From Dentipellis sp. KUC8613 (lineage: Eukaryota > Basidiomycota > Agaricomycetes > Russulales > Hericiaceae): a DNA stretch of 64,000 nt. The notes beneath the pieces were generated by a model that was not told the origin of the DNA, did no database searches, and was given only the letters and a program-made list of their open reading frames with translations. The translations under genes and the position numbers were made by a program. The DNA lies in NCBI GenBank assembly GCA_002286715.1, contig NSJX01000028.1:1-64000 (forward strand), read 5' to 3'. The stretch's first letter is position 1. Each line of letters starts with the position of its first letter. This document shows positions 40,614 through 52,440 of this stretch, in pieces.

Positions 40614-42887
40614 ATGGCCTCGAGACGTTCCAATGAACCTCTCCTGCAGAAGCTGTTTACTCGACTTACTCGGCCAAAGTACCCCGCATTGCTCCCCAAC
40701 GACTTATGGGTGGACGAGATATTTCCGCACCTCCCCATTCGGGACATCATCCGCGTCCGTCAGGTACGTTGTGTGTTCTTCATCCGAAACGATCCACATC
40801 AGCTTAACTGAGCTGTAGGTCTCGAAGTTATTCTATGAGCTTACGCACACTGCCATCCTCTGGAAGAATATCCTCCGATCTGTCCATTTTCCACTTCCTC
40901 CACTTCCTCCAACGGAACGCTATTCGTTTGATTCCCTCAGCAGCTTCGAGACCGAGCGCCTGGTCACCTGCGGGATGCATCTCGATGCGAACTGGCGCAG
41001 CATAGATCCCGGGTTAGCGCGGAACGAGATTTATCAAGCGAACATTGGTCACGACATACTATGTATGAAGATAGTGCCAGGCGGCCATCATATGGTTGTA
41101 TCGGTTCGTGACTTCGGAAAGAATAGATACGCGCTAATGGTAGTCGTAATGGACTGCCAGCGCTTACTACCAGCTTCCTCGGTGAAGATAGCTACATCGT
41201 CGAGGGCATATAACATTCAGGCAAAGTACATGGATTATAGGGGGAAAATGGGTATCATGTTTGCATACGTGACACGGGAGCCTGATCGGATGGCCAAGTG
41301 AGTGTCAGGTTCACCTCGTTATTGCTAAGCTGACTAGTTTCCATGTGTCCTCAGCACGGATATCTCTGAATGCCCCGACGACAATTCTCTAGTTCCGGCC
41401 CAGTATGAGGTGGTCGTTGCGCACATAACTCTGGAACTCCTGAGCACCCTGAAGAGCACGCCATCTGCCTCGGGAGTACCTGGAGACAAGGAACATGCCC
41501 GATTTCCAGAAAATGTGGTACGTTACGTGACGTCGCTGAAGACCATAGTGCCGGTCGAATGTTTGGACTTGGCTGAAATGGACGGCGACCCATACGTGTT
41601 CATTGGTATGAGAAGCCAGCGGATCGCGCTCGAGAATTTGACAACAGGAGTCGTGTCAAGGGTTCGCATGCCCCCTCTCATCACAGTTGAACCGCCCCTC
41701 AGCGTATGTTGTTACTTCCATTGGTCGCCTCGATAGTACTGACAAAATTTGTACGAAGGTTGCATTCACCTTACGGGCAATGCGAGCCCTCGGGAACCAG
41801 CGTCAGCTTTTGGTTGCACGCACCTACAGGATACAGCTTCCGCCTTCAGAGCAAACCTCCATAGGGCTGGAAGAACCCTACAAGCAGCAATTCGCGCTTG
41901 AGGTTTATAACCTGCCAGAGGACGGCCAGAACATTGACGAAGCCCCCGTATATCAGCGCGAGTTGTTTTCGAGAACATTCAACAATGTTTGTATCTCAGA
42001 TTACGTCTCCCCTTCAACATATTACCACCGGTCCCTTTCCCGTCATCTCAGCCAGAACGTCGAAATGCCCTCTTTATCGGTCTTCCTCACGTTTGAAGAT
42101 CCGCTGGAGATGAAGCATATGCAGCTGAAGGCGCGACGTGTTGCTGTGCGACCACAGCTGGCACCACCAGTAGAGGACGGCGAGAACGACGAACTGACAG
42201 GAGATGCAGCTCCGCCATTGCCGTCTCCGCCGCCACCCGCCGAGGAGACGACTTTCCATTACAACCTAGACTTTGAAGCAGACAACATTACAGAACAAAT
42301 GGTGGAATTGCCCACTTCCGAGCATGGAGATCCAATGTACCACATTTTCCCCGGTGGACGACGCACATTGCTGATACGCATGGAAGCGCCCGACGGCTTG
42401 ACCCGCCCGGTACCCACGGACTTCCTCTCGTACGTCAACGTCGACCCTCCCTCAGCGCAGGACAAGGCCGCCGATGAGCTGTGGCCATACGACAAGGAGC
42501 AGCACGATGCGGCGGCCGCAGAGCGTGCATGGATTGAAAGGGCATACGGCGAACGTAGCAAGTATCGGCAGCTATGTTCGCTGTGCCCGTCGCTGCTGAA
42601 TCTCTTCGAGGAGGGTTTAACTACGGCGGCATGGGACGAGTGGACCGGGAACCTGTTCTTAGTTTCCAAGAAGCAACCGCAGGTGATGTGGGTTGCGGAA
42701 TACGCCTGGGTACCGAAAGAGGGTAAGTATGTTTCCTGCTCGTCGCAGCATCGGGAACTGACTCTTGGTCATTTTTCTGAAAGATGTAAATGGGAATCGC
42801 CTACCGTTGCCGGTACCCGACGTAGACCAAAGTTTCAGGCAGCCGAGGCAGCCAGAGGTGGCCAAGCTAGTAGATACCGGCATCTAG
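40614..42887 (+). CDS. F-box paralogue 4 of the local five-member family
   Basis: Exons 40614-40763, 40819-41297, 41355-41703, 41759-42722, 42784-42887; 681 residues. F-box at about residues 27-70 (LPNDLWVDEIFPHLPIRDII, VSKLFYELTHTAILWKNILR). Family motifs: FETERLVTCGMHLDANWRS, MKIVPGGHHMVVSVRDF, EMDGDPYVFIGMRSQ, AMRALGNQRQLLVART, a Pro-rich stretch (PPLPSPPPPAEET), LWPYDKEQHDAAAAERAWIE, TAAWDEWTGNLFLVSKKQP, AEYAWVPKE, and the last exon VNGNRLPLPVPDVD. It is probably an SCF substrate receptor. It is in tandem with paralogue 5 downstream, both facing right, opposite to paralogues 1-3. Confidence 0.87.
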
Positions 42888-43361
42888 AGGCCTTATAGAC
42901 TAGATCGTGATACTCGAGCTTTGTGGGCATCTGGCCCACCGTATGTGCTCAGTGAGGACGTAGAGGAGATAATCAGTCACGGTGGCGTGAGGCTAGCTTC
43001 TATAATCGGGGTGTCGGGGGTCCGTGATTTTACTCTAACAACTGTAGTCGCCTCTCTAGGCCATAACGATGAACTTGAACTCTGTCTTTCTTCCAGTTTT
43101 CTTGCATCGACATCTCGTGCAGTTTCAAGTTCGACTGGCGACGCCGTCGTTGTGGGGGTTGAGGCATTCTGCTTCGCGACCGGCACTACAATGCCTTCCT
43201 ATCTGGTAAGTCTTGAGTCTCGACGTACAGCATTCAACGATCCCCTATAGCACAAGGGTGCTGTACCGATATGGGAAGAAAGGCGTGAACAAGGTAGTAA
43301 AGCAACAACCTGGGCGGCCCAAATATACGCGTTTCCGGCTGTACATCCATCTATCGACTCC
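42888..43361. other. Spacer with possible upstream exon of F-box paralogue 5
   Basis: A mini-exon ATG CCT TCC TAT CTG (43191-43205), a 45 nt GT-AG intron (43206-43250) and an open stretch 43251-43361 would add 42 residues in frame to the next gene. The sequence is related to the leader of paralogue 4. Confidence 0.5.
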
Positions 43362-45749
43362 ATGACCACCAGGCTCTCCAACAGGCCTCTCGCACAGCGA
43401 TTTTTCCGTCGTTTTCGTCGACAGGAGCTATACACTCAGCTTCCAAATGATATATGGGTAGACGAGATATTCCCGCATCTCTCGATTCGCGACATCGTAC
43501 GTGTGCGCCAGGTATGTACTAAAACTCCTGGCTCTCGGACAGGCTCCTCATACTCTGTCGCATCATAGGTGTCAAGGCTTCTGTACGAGCTAACGCACAC
43601 TCCTATGCTATGGAAGAATATCCTCCGAACCGTCCACTTCCCGTTACCTCCACTTCCTCCGACAGAACGGTACTCGTTCGATACTCTCAGCAGCTTCGAG
43701 ACCGAACGTTTGATCGTCCGCGGACTAACCCTGGACGCGAATTGGCAGAGCTCTAGACCCGGGATGGATCGGCATGAGTATGTCTCTGTCGACGCGTATC
43801 ATGAAGTCCTCTCCATGAAGATGGTCCCAGGCGGCCACCACATGCTTGCGTCGGTCCGAGATTTCGCAGAGAACAGATATGCGCTGGTGCTATTCATGAT
43901 GAACCACCGTGTCCATGGGGAATATCCCATTGCGAAGACTCCGACAGAATCGAAAGCATATCGCATCCAGGCGAAGTACATGATGTACGAAGGAGAGATG
44001 GGTGTCATGGTCGCATACGTGAGACGAGAGCCGGCGCGAAAGGAAGACAGAATGGCCAAGTTGGTATCCTTTTCAATACCTTCTCAACTCAGCTATCGTT
44101 TCTAACTTCATCGCAGCGTCAATGTCTCCGAATTTTCCGACGACCACTACATAGACTTCCCCGTCCCAGTTCGTTACGAGGTCATCGTTGAACATATAAA
44201 CTTGAAGTCCGTCAGCACCCTCGAAGACCCCGTTCGTGCACCTGGGACCCGCGAGTACGAAGAATACATCTCAACGTCGGAACCGCCGTTCCGGCATGTG
44301 ACATCCCTCAGGACGACCACCTCAGTGGATTTTCTGGAATTGGCCGAAATGGGTGGCGACCCGTACATCTTTCTCGGGAAAAGGGATCATGAAGTCGTGC
44401 AAAAGAACCTGGCAACGAAGCTCGTCTCAAGAATTACTATGCCTGCTCTTTTCACGGTCGCACAACCTGCAAGAGTATGTCTTAGCTGACATCATCGTTT
44501 CTCTGGTACTCGCTGAACGTTGACATTCTGTGCAGGCCATAACTCACTTCCGGGCGATGAGGGTTCTTGGTAATCAGCGCCAGCTGTTAGTTGTCCGTAC
44601 GACTACGATAGTCCATCCAACGCCCGCAGACCTATATCTCGCTAGTCTGAGAGAGTCTGAAGACGAAGACCATCCCGACGAAGAAGATCCTATGGGGCAG
44701 GATCCTCCCGATGAAGAGGAAGTTCAGGACATACTTATAGAGGAAGATGCGACCGATCAGGCTGGGCCCGCAAAACAGCGCATGACTTTGGAAATCTTCG
44801 ATCTTCCCGACGACGGGAAAGACATCGCCGATTTTCCCCATTTCTACGAGCCCTCAATTCGCAACACATTCACTTCCTTTTCCATATCAGAGTATATTCC
44901 CCCTTCGACATACTACCATCCCTCCCTCCTGCGCAAGCTCGATCAGAACATCGAAATGCCGCACATTTCCATCTTTGCCGTCATGGAAAACCCGTGGGAG
45001 CTCCTGCAGATACAGCTCAAGGCAAGGCGCATGCCTCTGCACCCACAGCCAGACCTAGCACCCGGAGGCGAAGGTGAGGCGGAAGGTGCAGCTCCAGCCC
45101 CGCCTCCGCCTCCGCCACCCGCAGAACAGACGTACTTCCAGTACACCATGGGCTTCGACCCGGGCGACTTCACCGAGACACTCTTTCGCTTCGCCGCCCC
45201 ACAGAACCAGAAGCTGCACGTCTTTGCCGGTGCGCGACGCTCGCTGCTGATGGGCACAAAAATGGACGACCGGACGATCCATCCAGTGCCCGTGACCTTC
45301 TTGTCGTACGCGGACTTTGAGCCGCCCTCGGCGGAGGACCTCGCGGCCGACGAGCGATGGCCGTACGACCGCGCGCAGCACGAGGCGGCAGCGGCGGAGC
45401 GTGCGTGGATCGCTGCGGCATATAAGCAACGCTCGCTGGAGTACCCAGTTCAGCCGCTCAACCCGCCACTTGCGCATGTGTTTGAAGAGGGCTTGGTCGC
45501 GGCGGCGTGGGATGAGTGGTCCGGGCGGCTGTGTCTGGTGTCGGCGAAAGACCCGCGGACGCTTCAAGTGTTAGACTATGCGTGGGGGCCGAGGGAAGGT
45601 GAGTCTATTGCTGACATTCTCTTGGTGAATAAGGGTAACCGTGGTGCGTGGTAGATACGGATGGGCATCGTCGGCCGCTGCCAGTACATGACGTGGATGA
45701 GAGGTTCAGACGGCCGGTGAATTCAGCACCCATGGACATCGGCGAGTAA
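43362..45749 (+). CDS. F-box paralogue 5 of the local five-member family
   Basis: Exons 43362-43511, 43569-44059, 44117-44474, 44536-45598, 45655-45749; 718 residues from the ATG at 43362 (an upstream in-frame start at 43191 would give 760). F-box at about residues 27-70 (LPNDIWVDEIFPHLSIRDIV, VSRLLYELTHTPMLWKNILR). Then FETERLIVRGLTLDANWQS, MKMVPGGHHMLASVRDF, EMGGDPYIFLGKRD, AMRVLGNQRQLLVVRT, an acidic insert (DEEDPMGQDPPDEEEVQD), a proline block, RWPYDRAQHEAAAAERAWI, AAAWDEWSGRLCLVSAKDP and HRRPLPVHDVDERF. Exons 2, 3 and 5 have the same lengths as in paralogue 2 (491, 358 and 95 nt), its closest relative here. It is probably an SCF receptor. Confidence 0.88.
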
Positions 45750-46340
45750 GTACACAGAAGAGAGCTCAAGGGAAAGGGTCACGTACTTTGGTAGACTAGT
45801 AACATCTTGTATAGCTTGCATTCATTCAGTGCAAACAATCGAACATTGAGACCATATTTCATAGTGCATATTCGTTACAATCATTCTCTCTACACCTCGT
45901 ACGTATTCGTATTCGTACTTGCATTTGTACTACAGTCGTCAGAGATAAGCAGCCATAAAATACAACACACAACATTGGAAGAAATAAGAATAGTCCAAAA
46001 GGAATAATAATACCGCGAACCCAAAAAGCAATTGCGAATGAGAAGCGCGCCCGAGCCGTGGTGGACCACCGCGCTGAAACCTTGAACCTTGACTCCTGAC
46101 GAGTCGTGCCCCGCGACCGGCACGGGCACCAACGCTGTCGTCTATCATTACAACCTCCTCGACCTGCCGCACCGCGACTCGAGCGTGCTAAGCGACACGA
46201 TGCTCGAGCAGCTCGAACAGCTCCAATCCGACCCCGAATCCGACTCGATGTCCGACTCCGACTGCTCCGCATCGTCCTCGAGCTCGGAGACCGCGTCCAG
46301 GAAGTCTTCGTCCACGTCCACTTCCATATCCGCGGCGGCC
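45750..46340. other. Convergent 3' region
   Basis: It lies between the 3' ends of F-box paralogue 5 (plus) and the DUF7587 gene (minus). AT-rich to about 46020, then GC-rich sequence whose open frames on both strands run antisense into the next gene; no separate gene is supported. Confidence 0.45.
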
Positions 46341-47839
46341 TCATGTGACGTAGAGCGCGAGTTCCCGCCTCTGGGAGTTGATGAGAAACATCGCCGCGAA
46401 CGCGCCGAACAGGAAGCTCGTAAGCACGCACGATGCCGTTTCGACTGTCGAGGGGGGCGGGAGGCCGGTCTGCGCCTGCACGCCGGCAGACACCGTCGCG
46501 GGCGGCGCGGTCATCGTCCCAGCCGTGGCCATCGTCGCGATCGTCGGCGCCGTCTCGTGCTCCATGTCCGTGGTCTTCCCGGAGTCCGACGCGGGCGGCG
46601 TGAGCGGGCGGTTGGCCTCGTCCAGGTGGATGTGCTCGAGAACCGAATTCGGGCGCGAGTGCGAGTGCACGGAGACGTACTCGTCCGTGAGCAGCTGCAG
46701 CTCGCTGACGACGCCCTGCAGGCGCGTGACCTCGCCGAGCGCGTGCACGCGCTGCGCGTCGCGGACCTCCTCGCCGATGACGTGCACCATGCTCTGGATG
46801 AGGTCCCAGATCTCGGTGTGCTCGCGCACCCACCACTGGCCGGGCCAGCGCGCGACGATGTACGCGAGCTCCGCGACGACGCCGACGGCGCCCTGGAAGT
46901 CCTTGAGCGCCGCGCGCTGGAACCACGGGCGCAGGAAGCCCATCGCGAGCCGCACCGCGCCTGCCGTCGTGTCGCGCAGCCGCACGTCCGGCGCCGAGCG
47001 CAGGAACTGCTCCGACATCTGCTGGCAGAACTGTTGGTAGGTCGGCCGCGGCGAGGCGCTCGGGGAGGCGTCCCACGTGAGGCTGCTGAAGAGCGCGGGC
47101 TTCGTGTAGTCGCCGTCGGCATCTTCTGGGTCCGGGTGGAGGAAGTAGGAAGGGAGCTTAGGGAGGAGGGAGAGGATCGGGATGGAGGCGAGCACGGCAG
47201 ATCCCGGGACGTAACCGAAGACGAGGACGTCTTGCGCCTCGGTAGCGAAGCGGTACCATTTCCAATGGTCCGGATGGCGTCTACGAGCAGAATGTCAGTA
47301 TGCAATGCATGGCGGATCTGTCAGATCCGTACGTACTCTTTCGGGGAGCCCTTTCGCAGAAGCTCGAGCGCGGTGACGGCGCGCCCGGCGACCGCACGCG
47401 CATCGATCACGGCGATCTCGACTTCGTGCTTGCTGTTGGCGCGATAGCGCCGGGATGCCTCCCAGATCGCCCACGCGAAGCTGAACGACGTCGTCACGTA
47501 CGGGGAAGACGACTTCTTTGTCCAGTCCATATGGTTTGCGACGTCTGCATACGAGCCGGCCATGCCGGGCTCATCGGGCGTGCCCGATGTCGGACTCATC
47601 GCCTGAAAGTCCTGCACAGAGTAGCGGTAATTGTTCTTGAACTTCTGGCCGATGAAGTAAGGCTCAGAGCTGTCGAAGAAGGGCGTCATGGGCTTGGGGG
47701 TGTACACGCGGAAGAGGAAAGGGTTGTGCTCGACGAGCGAATCGAAGGTGAGATCGGGGCCGAACCCATACTGTGGGAGGGCACTGAAGCCAAGCTGGAA
47801 GTTGGCGGACTCCTTGGAGGGGGACCGCACAAGAGCCAT
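46341..47839 (-). CDS. DUF7587-type protein with C-terminal membrane segment
   Basis: Exons (minus) 47839-47337 and 47280-46341; 480 residues. The N-terminal half matches a mushroom family I know as DUF7587: LVEHNPFLFRVYTPKPMTPF, YADVANHMDWTKKS, SPYVTTSFSFAWAIWEASRR, VEIAVIDARAVAGRAVTALE. The middle is helical (about 215-370), then an Asp/Pro/Thr-rich linker, and a C-terminal hydrophobic helix (VLTSFLFGAFAAMFLINSQ) followed by a short basic end, so it is probably tail-anchored. Its molecular function is not known to me. Long GC-rich antisense frames overlap it and are shadows. Confidence 0.75.
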
Positions 47840-48868
47840 GGCGAAAAGATGAAGGAGAAAGGGGAGGCTGAAGAAGGAGGAAGTTAGGTATCACGAGCGG
47901 GGGGTGCGTACATTCGGGCGCAGGGCAGCTTTTGAAGGATCTGCCTCATGGGAGCAGACCCGTGGACAGACAGACCGGATGCACGCCAGCGTTCATCGGA
48001 GTGGAGGAGGCAGGGCAGATAGCCATCCCCAGACGCAGGCACGTGTAGGCAATGAGGCCAGATCCTATCGAGCTCGCCTGCCTCGAAGCATATCCGATGA
48101 GCGTGCAAACAATCCAGAGGCGCCACCAATGTTCTAATGGAACCGAGACCGGTACATACGGGGAATAAAGCTCGGAGCAGGACAACGATAGGCACCCGCG
48201 TCGCCTCGATAACGGCTCATCATGGGCGAAACACACAAAGAAGAGCCCTTCGAGAACCTTGCTCGAGGATGACCATGATCACATGAGGATGCTAGCTGCT
48301 TCAAAGTCACGCGTGGCTAGCGTGTTTTCATGGGCTGTGCAAGCGTCGTGCCTTCGTGGGGTACGTCCATGCCGTATCGAGAACACCAGAATTCTTGGTT
48401 GATGTGTCGAAGGAAGAGCAGGAACGATGATTGGTTGAAGTGATAAGAGTGGGTGGTTGTGCGGAAAGAAGCGTGAAATAAGAAGGATACCACGAAATGT
48501 GGTCGGAGAGTGCAAGGAACGACGCGACGGACTCGGAGGCAGACATGGTCAGCAGTTCCTGAGCTAATCTCCGTTGATGCCATCGATCAGAATAGAATGC
48601 CGTCTTCAAGATGCGAGCGGCGCGAACGTACATACAGCAGTACAGAGATGCATTTCGTATCAATGCAAGGAATAAAGTGGCCACTTTGATGTTTGCTGGC
48701 GAACAAGCAATGGTTCTTTTTGGGCGGAAGCTAACCTTGACAACGTTGGCAAGCATGCTAACAATTTGCTAACGGCGCAAGAAAACAATCACAACGATCA
48801 CTTTATTTGCTACAACGTTCGAGTCAAGAAATACGAGCACGTCTGAGCGTCCATATAGGCATTATAAT
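47840..48868. other. Intergenic stretch, no supported gene
   Basis: Promoter side of the DUF7587 gene and 3' flank of the Con-6 gene. Minus-strand ORFs (for example 48756-48328) lack any recognisable motif. Confidence 0.5.
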
Positions 48869-49236
48869 TTACATATCAGCGCCCTTGCTAGACAAGAACT
48901 GCTTCGACTGCTCCTTGGAAGCCTTGCTGGTGTTCGGGTCTAATAGAGTATCAACAACCTGGCCTATACGACCGCAGACGAAGACGTACTCTTCAAGTTA
49001 GCCTTGTGGCCGCCAATGACGTTGCCGTCATTCTTGGGGCCGTCACGGCTGGCGCGAGCCTCGTCGAGGGCGCCGGACTGCTCGAGGTGGCTGAGCTCCT
49101 GGCGGGAGTGCTCCTTGGCCTCCTCAGAGACCTTGGGGTTGTTGAGAGTGGCCTGAGCGACGAAGTCAGCAAGAATCAAGGTGCGCAAGGGCAGATCACG
49201 AACCTTGTGACCGCCGGCAACCTGGGAAGTGGACAT
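48869..49236 (-). CDS. Conidiation-specific protein 6 (Con-6) family
   Basis: Exons (minus) 49236-48990 and 48939-48869; 105 residues. Two Con-6 repeats are visible: ATLNNPKVSEEAKEHSRQEL (about residues 29-48) and, after NVIGGHKANLK, NPNTSKASKEQSKQFL across the intron. Con-6 proteins are small, hydrophilic and induced in development or stress in fungi; the exact role is unknown. The intronless reading ends in SSSAVV and loses the second repeat, so the spliced form is favoured. Confidence 0.88.
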
Positions 49237-50736
49237 TGTTATACGAGTTGGTTTGCGAAGAGAAGACTGAGTGCGGTGCTATTGGGATGAGAAAAAAATT
49301 GGGGCATTCCATGGAGTTTTTATACCCGTATGGGGCTTGTTCATGACGTTGCACTTGGTAATGCCCATGAGAGGATGACCACAACATAGCCGAACATCGA
49401 GCGGGAGCGTCGGTGGGATGGAGTCGCGTCTGAGGCCGCAGCGCGCGGGTGGCGAGCCATCGACCGACAGGGGAAGCTTGGTTGCCATTCTCGTCCGTGC
49501 CGACTCCTCGGCCGCGTCGACAGACCTGCTGCCGCCGGCTCCAGCTGGTTCATAGCCGTCATCTCGCGCTCTCAACCGCGTCGACTGTGGTGAAACCAAA
49601 GGCGGCCTGAAATCATCGTCGCGGATGGTGACCAGCTTTTGTTAGTGAGCTTGAGACAGATGAGCGCGGGCGCGCGCAAGTCGGCTTTTTCGCCATCATC
49701 ATGACGGAATATCCGCCGCAATTCTTTTCATCAGCAGCAAGTGGATTCACTCTCGTCAGAGGCCAGGTCGTCTATAATGTATCGTGGCCAAATGAGACTA
49801 CAAGGGAGCAGATTGTGAACAGCGCTTACAGTGTTGATTTGAGAACTGCGCCTTGGCTCTCGTTGTCGAGAGTCAAGAGATATGCAGACACGTAAATGCC
49901 AAATGTACCGGTACTCACAGTACTCACAGGGGAATGCGGCCTGGAGCAAACGTGCATTGTGCCGCGGTCGAGTATTCAGAGAGTCCCCATGGGATGCATA
50001 ACCACGCTCCCTCAATGGTTGCGGTGTATACAGGATGACGAGATGGAGATGGAGACCGGTATGGACACCAGGGTCGTGGTACTGGTATGAAGCAGCGAGT
50101 TGAACACGACGAGCCAGCAGGTCGAATGGATCACCGCCACGTAATCGCGAAAATCTGTGGCGTACGAAGGCCACTTACATATTTCATCCCAGGGAGTATA
50201 CCGTAACATTGACCAGTAGCAACGCAATGCAATCTCCTCCGAAAGCCCCTTATATTCAAGCTGTTCGTTTTGTCGGAGAGTCGAGCTAGTCGGGATTTGT
50301 ACGCGACCCATGAAAACACCAGGAATCGGAAGGGACAATAAAGGTGAAGTCAAATACTTACCAGCAGGACATGACGCGAATTCGAACAGCCTCTCGACAG
50401 GCAGGATCCTATCTTGGACTGGTCTTGGAGGGTCTCCATCAGGTATCGCCTCCTATTGAATTCGTATACAGGGTCGGCTTGTTGCCAATCAGGCTCCCAT
50501 CGGGCACGTGGAGGAACCTGTTCGCGCCTGCAGCTGTGGCCGCACGCTGCTCCTCGTATCCTTGAACGCCCACCGGGACCGTCCACTATTCTCCCACTAC
50601 AATTCTTGTGCCAACAGTTTGTAAGTGCAGCGTGCTTTCTCTGCTCCGTCCACTCGAATAGACCCTCATCGTTTTCTGTAGGCTTTGCTACCGCGAGTGT
50701 CAGTCCGACTCATTGGACAACGCAAACGTTGACATC
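49237..50736. other. Intergenic stretch, no supported gene
   Basis: About 1.5 kb between divergent genes (Con-6 minus, F-box plus). Several short ORFs, none with motifs. It probably contains a long stress-responsive promoter for Con-6, but I cannot point to a specific site. Confidence 0.45.
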
Positions 50737-52440
50737 ATGAGCAAGCAGGACGGGTCTGAAGATTCTCTTTTAAACGAACGTGAACTCCCGAACTCGTCAG
50801 AGACTGCGGCCGCCAAACAACGCCAGAATGCTTCGTCTCTTGTTTGCAGCAGCCCTCTCGAGGTCTTGCAATACATATTCCAATTCTACATCACAGATCT
50901 TCATGGGGCCTACAGGCTTGAACACGGACTTCCTCTCGCAGCTCTTCTCAGTCATGTATGCACCCGTTGGCGCGAAGCATGTCTCGCTGATCATCGTCTT
51001 TGGAACTGGATACCCCGCACGCTCCGCGGCAGATGGGCCTTCGAGTTCGCAGCACGCTCAGGAGATTCACCTATGGACATCTCGTTCTGGCTCGAGAAGG
51101 ACCTCAGTGCGCCCATGTCCATGACGCAGTTCGTCCTGCGCATCATGCACCGCATTCGCAACATATGGGTTTCGGGCGACCTCGAACTGTTGCAGAACTT
51201 CTGTGACGCACTTGTCGACCGCCCGGCACCTCTTCTAGAACATATGCACTTTTCCCGATTCACGGCAAGGATGAGCGAAATCGTGCCTGGGATAGCAGTT
51301 ACCCTCTCTATCGACATCTTCGCTCGTTCCGCACCCCGTCTGCGATCCGTAAGGTTGCACAGGGCACAACTCGCGGGCATACCAGTCCCTGCGTTTGTGC
51401 ATGTCACGACCATCTCACTCGGCTTATCCCCGGTAGACGATATCCTCCCACTTCTGCAGTATATCCCGCATCTCCAAGTCTTGGGCTGTGATGAGATGCT
51501 GAATTCGCGCTCAGGATCGGCTTCATTCCCTACCGGCGAGCACGTCCATATGCCGGAACTCAGAGAAGTTAGATTGCGGAGTATCAAGCCGGCAGATATC
51601 GTCAGGATCTTCGACACGCTCGTCGCTCCGTCTCTTCAGGTGCTCAATCTCCGCAACATGGCCGCGGCACCATCCGATATTCCACTGTACATTGCCGCTG
51701 TCCCGCGCGCCCTTTCTCCACATATCAGCACCCTCCGTCAGACCCTCGGTTCCAACAATGGGGCCCTCATCGACTCTGAAGAGAACGCAATCGGATGCTG
51801 GTTCAGCCGCGAAGAATGCGCCCAAGCGGCACGCGACGACAGCCGGTACTTCTCCCCACTCTACCTCAGCTGGACATTCGCACACATGGATGAAGGAGTC
51901 GACATCCACTCGCTCGTCCGCGGTGTCCTCGGTGTGCTCTCGATGCAGGACGTCCTTACGCTGTCTCTGTACGACACCATGTTCCACGGAGACAGGAGCT
52001 GGGCGTGCCTCCATGCCCTGCCGAACGTGACACTTCTCGAGTGCAAGATAGAAAGCCCAGAGGACGCATTGGATATCCTGCAGGCCATGACCCCCGCAAC
52101 ACAGCGTCTGTCTATCGGGCACATGCCACCACAGGACGGGCGCACGCTCTTTCCGCTCCTCAAGAAGCTGGTCGTTGTCGGCATGGACATATCCACGTCC
52201 GAGGGTTACACCTTTTTGAAGGTACTCTGCAATTTGGTGCACTCCGGCAGTCGGGGCGAGAAAGGGCTCTCTGTTGCGTTTGAGAAATGCGAGTACTCTG
52301 TGCGTTTCTATGAGGGACTCGAGGAGATAGACATGACGTGGAACGGGAGGAGGGGTCCTCCATCCTTAGCTGTGAGCTCTGGGGGCGATTCAAGCTCGGA
52401 GAATCGGGAAGGCTTGGGGATTGTGTTCGATCAGGAATGA
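50737..52440 (+). CDS. F-box-like protein (single exon)
   Basis: A 567-residue frame from the ATG at 50737 (MSKQDGSE). The F-box-like region at about residues 40-95 reads SSPLEVLQYIFQFYI, LAALLSHVCTRWREACLADH, RLWNWI, typical of the mushroom F-box-like family. The body has spaced Leu-rich segments (APRLRSVRLHRAQL, IPHLQVLGCDEM, APSLQVLNLRNM), suggesting LRR-type substrate binding in an SCF ligase. The frame is open 24 nt further upstream without an ATG; the chosen ATG is the first. Confidence 0.82.
   Translation: MSKQDGSEDSLLNERELPNSSETAAAKQRQNASSLVCSSPLEVLQYIFQFYITDLHGAYRLEHGLPLAALLSHVCTRWREACLADHRLWNWIPRTLRGRWAFEFAARSGDSPMDISFWLEKDLSAPMSMTQFVLRIMHRIRNIWVSGDLELLQNFCDALVDRPAPLLEHMHFSRFTARMSEIVPGIAVTLSIDIFARSAPRLRSVRLHRAQLAGIPVPAFVHVTTISLGLSPVDDILPLLQYIPHLQVLGCDEMLNSRSGSASFPTGEHVHMPELREVRLRSIKPADIVRIFDTLVAPSLQVLNLRNMAAAPSDIPLYIAAVPRALSPHISTLRQTLGSNNGALIDSEENAIGCWFSREECAQAARDDSRYFSPLYLSWTFAHMDEGVDIHSLVRGVLGVLSMQDVLTLSLYDTMFHGDRSWACLHALPNVTLLECKIESPEDALDILQAMTPATQRLSIGHMPPQDGRTLFPLLKKLVVVGMDISTSEGYTFLKVLCNLVHSGSRGEKGLSVAFEKCEYSVRFYEGLEEIDMTWNGRRGPPSLAVSSGGDSSSENREGLGIVFDQE

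Noticed and set aside
46089..47447. 452-codon plus-strand frame and a 405-codon minus-strand frame over the same region
   Set aside because: Both are out-of-frame readings of the GC-rich DUF7587 gene; products are Arg/Ala-rich with no motif.
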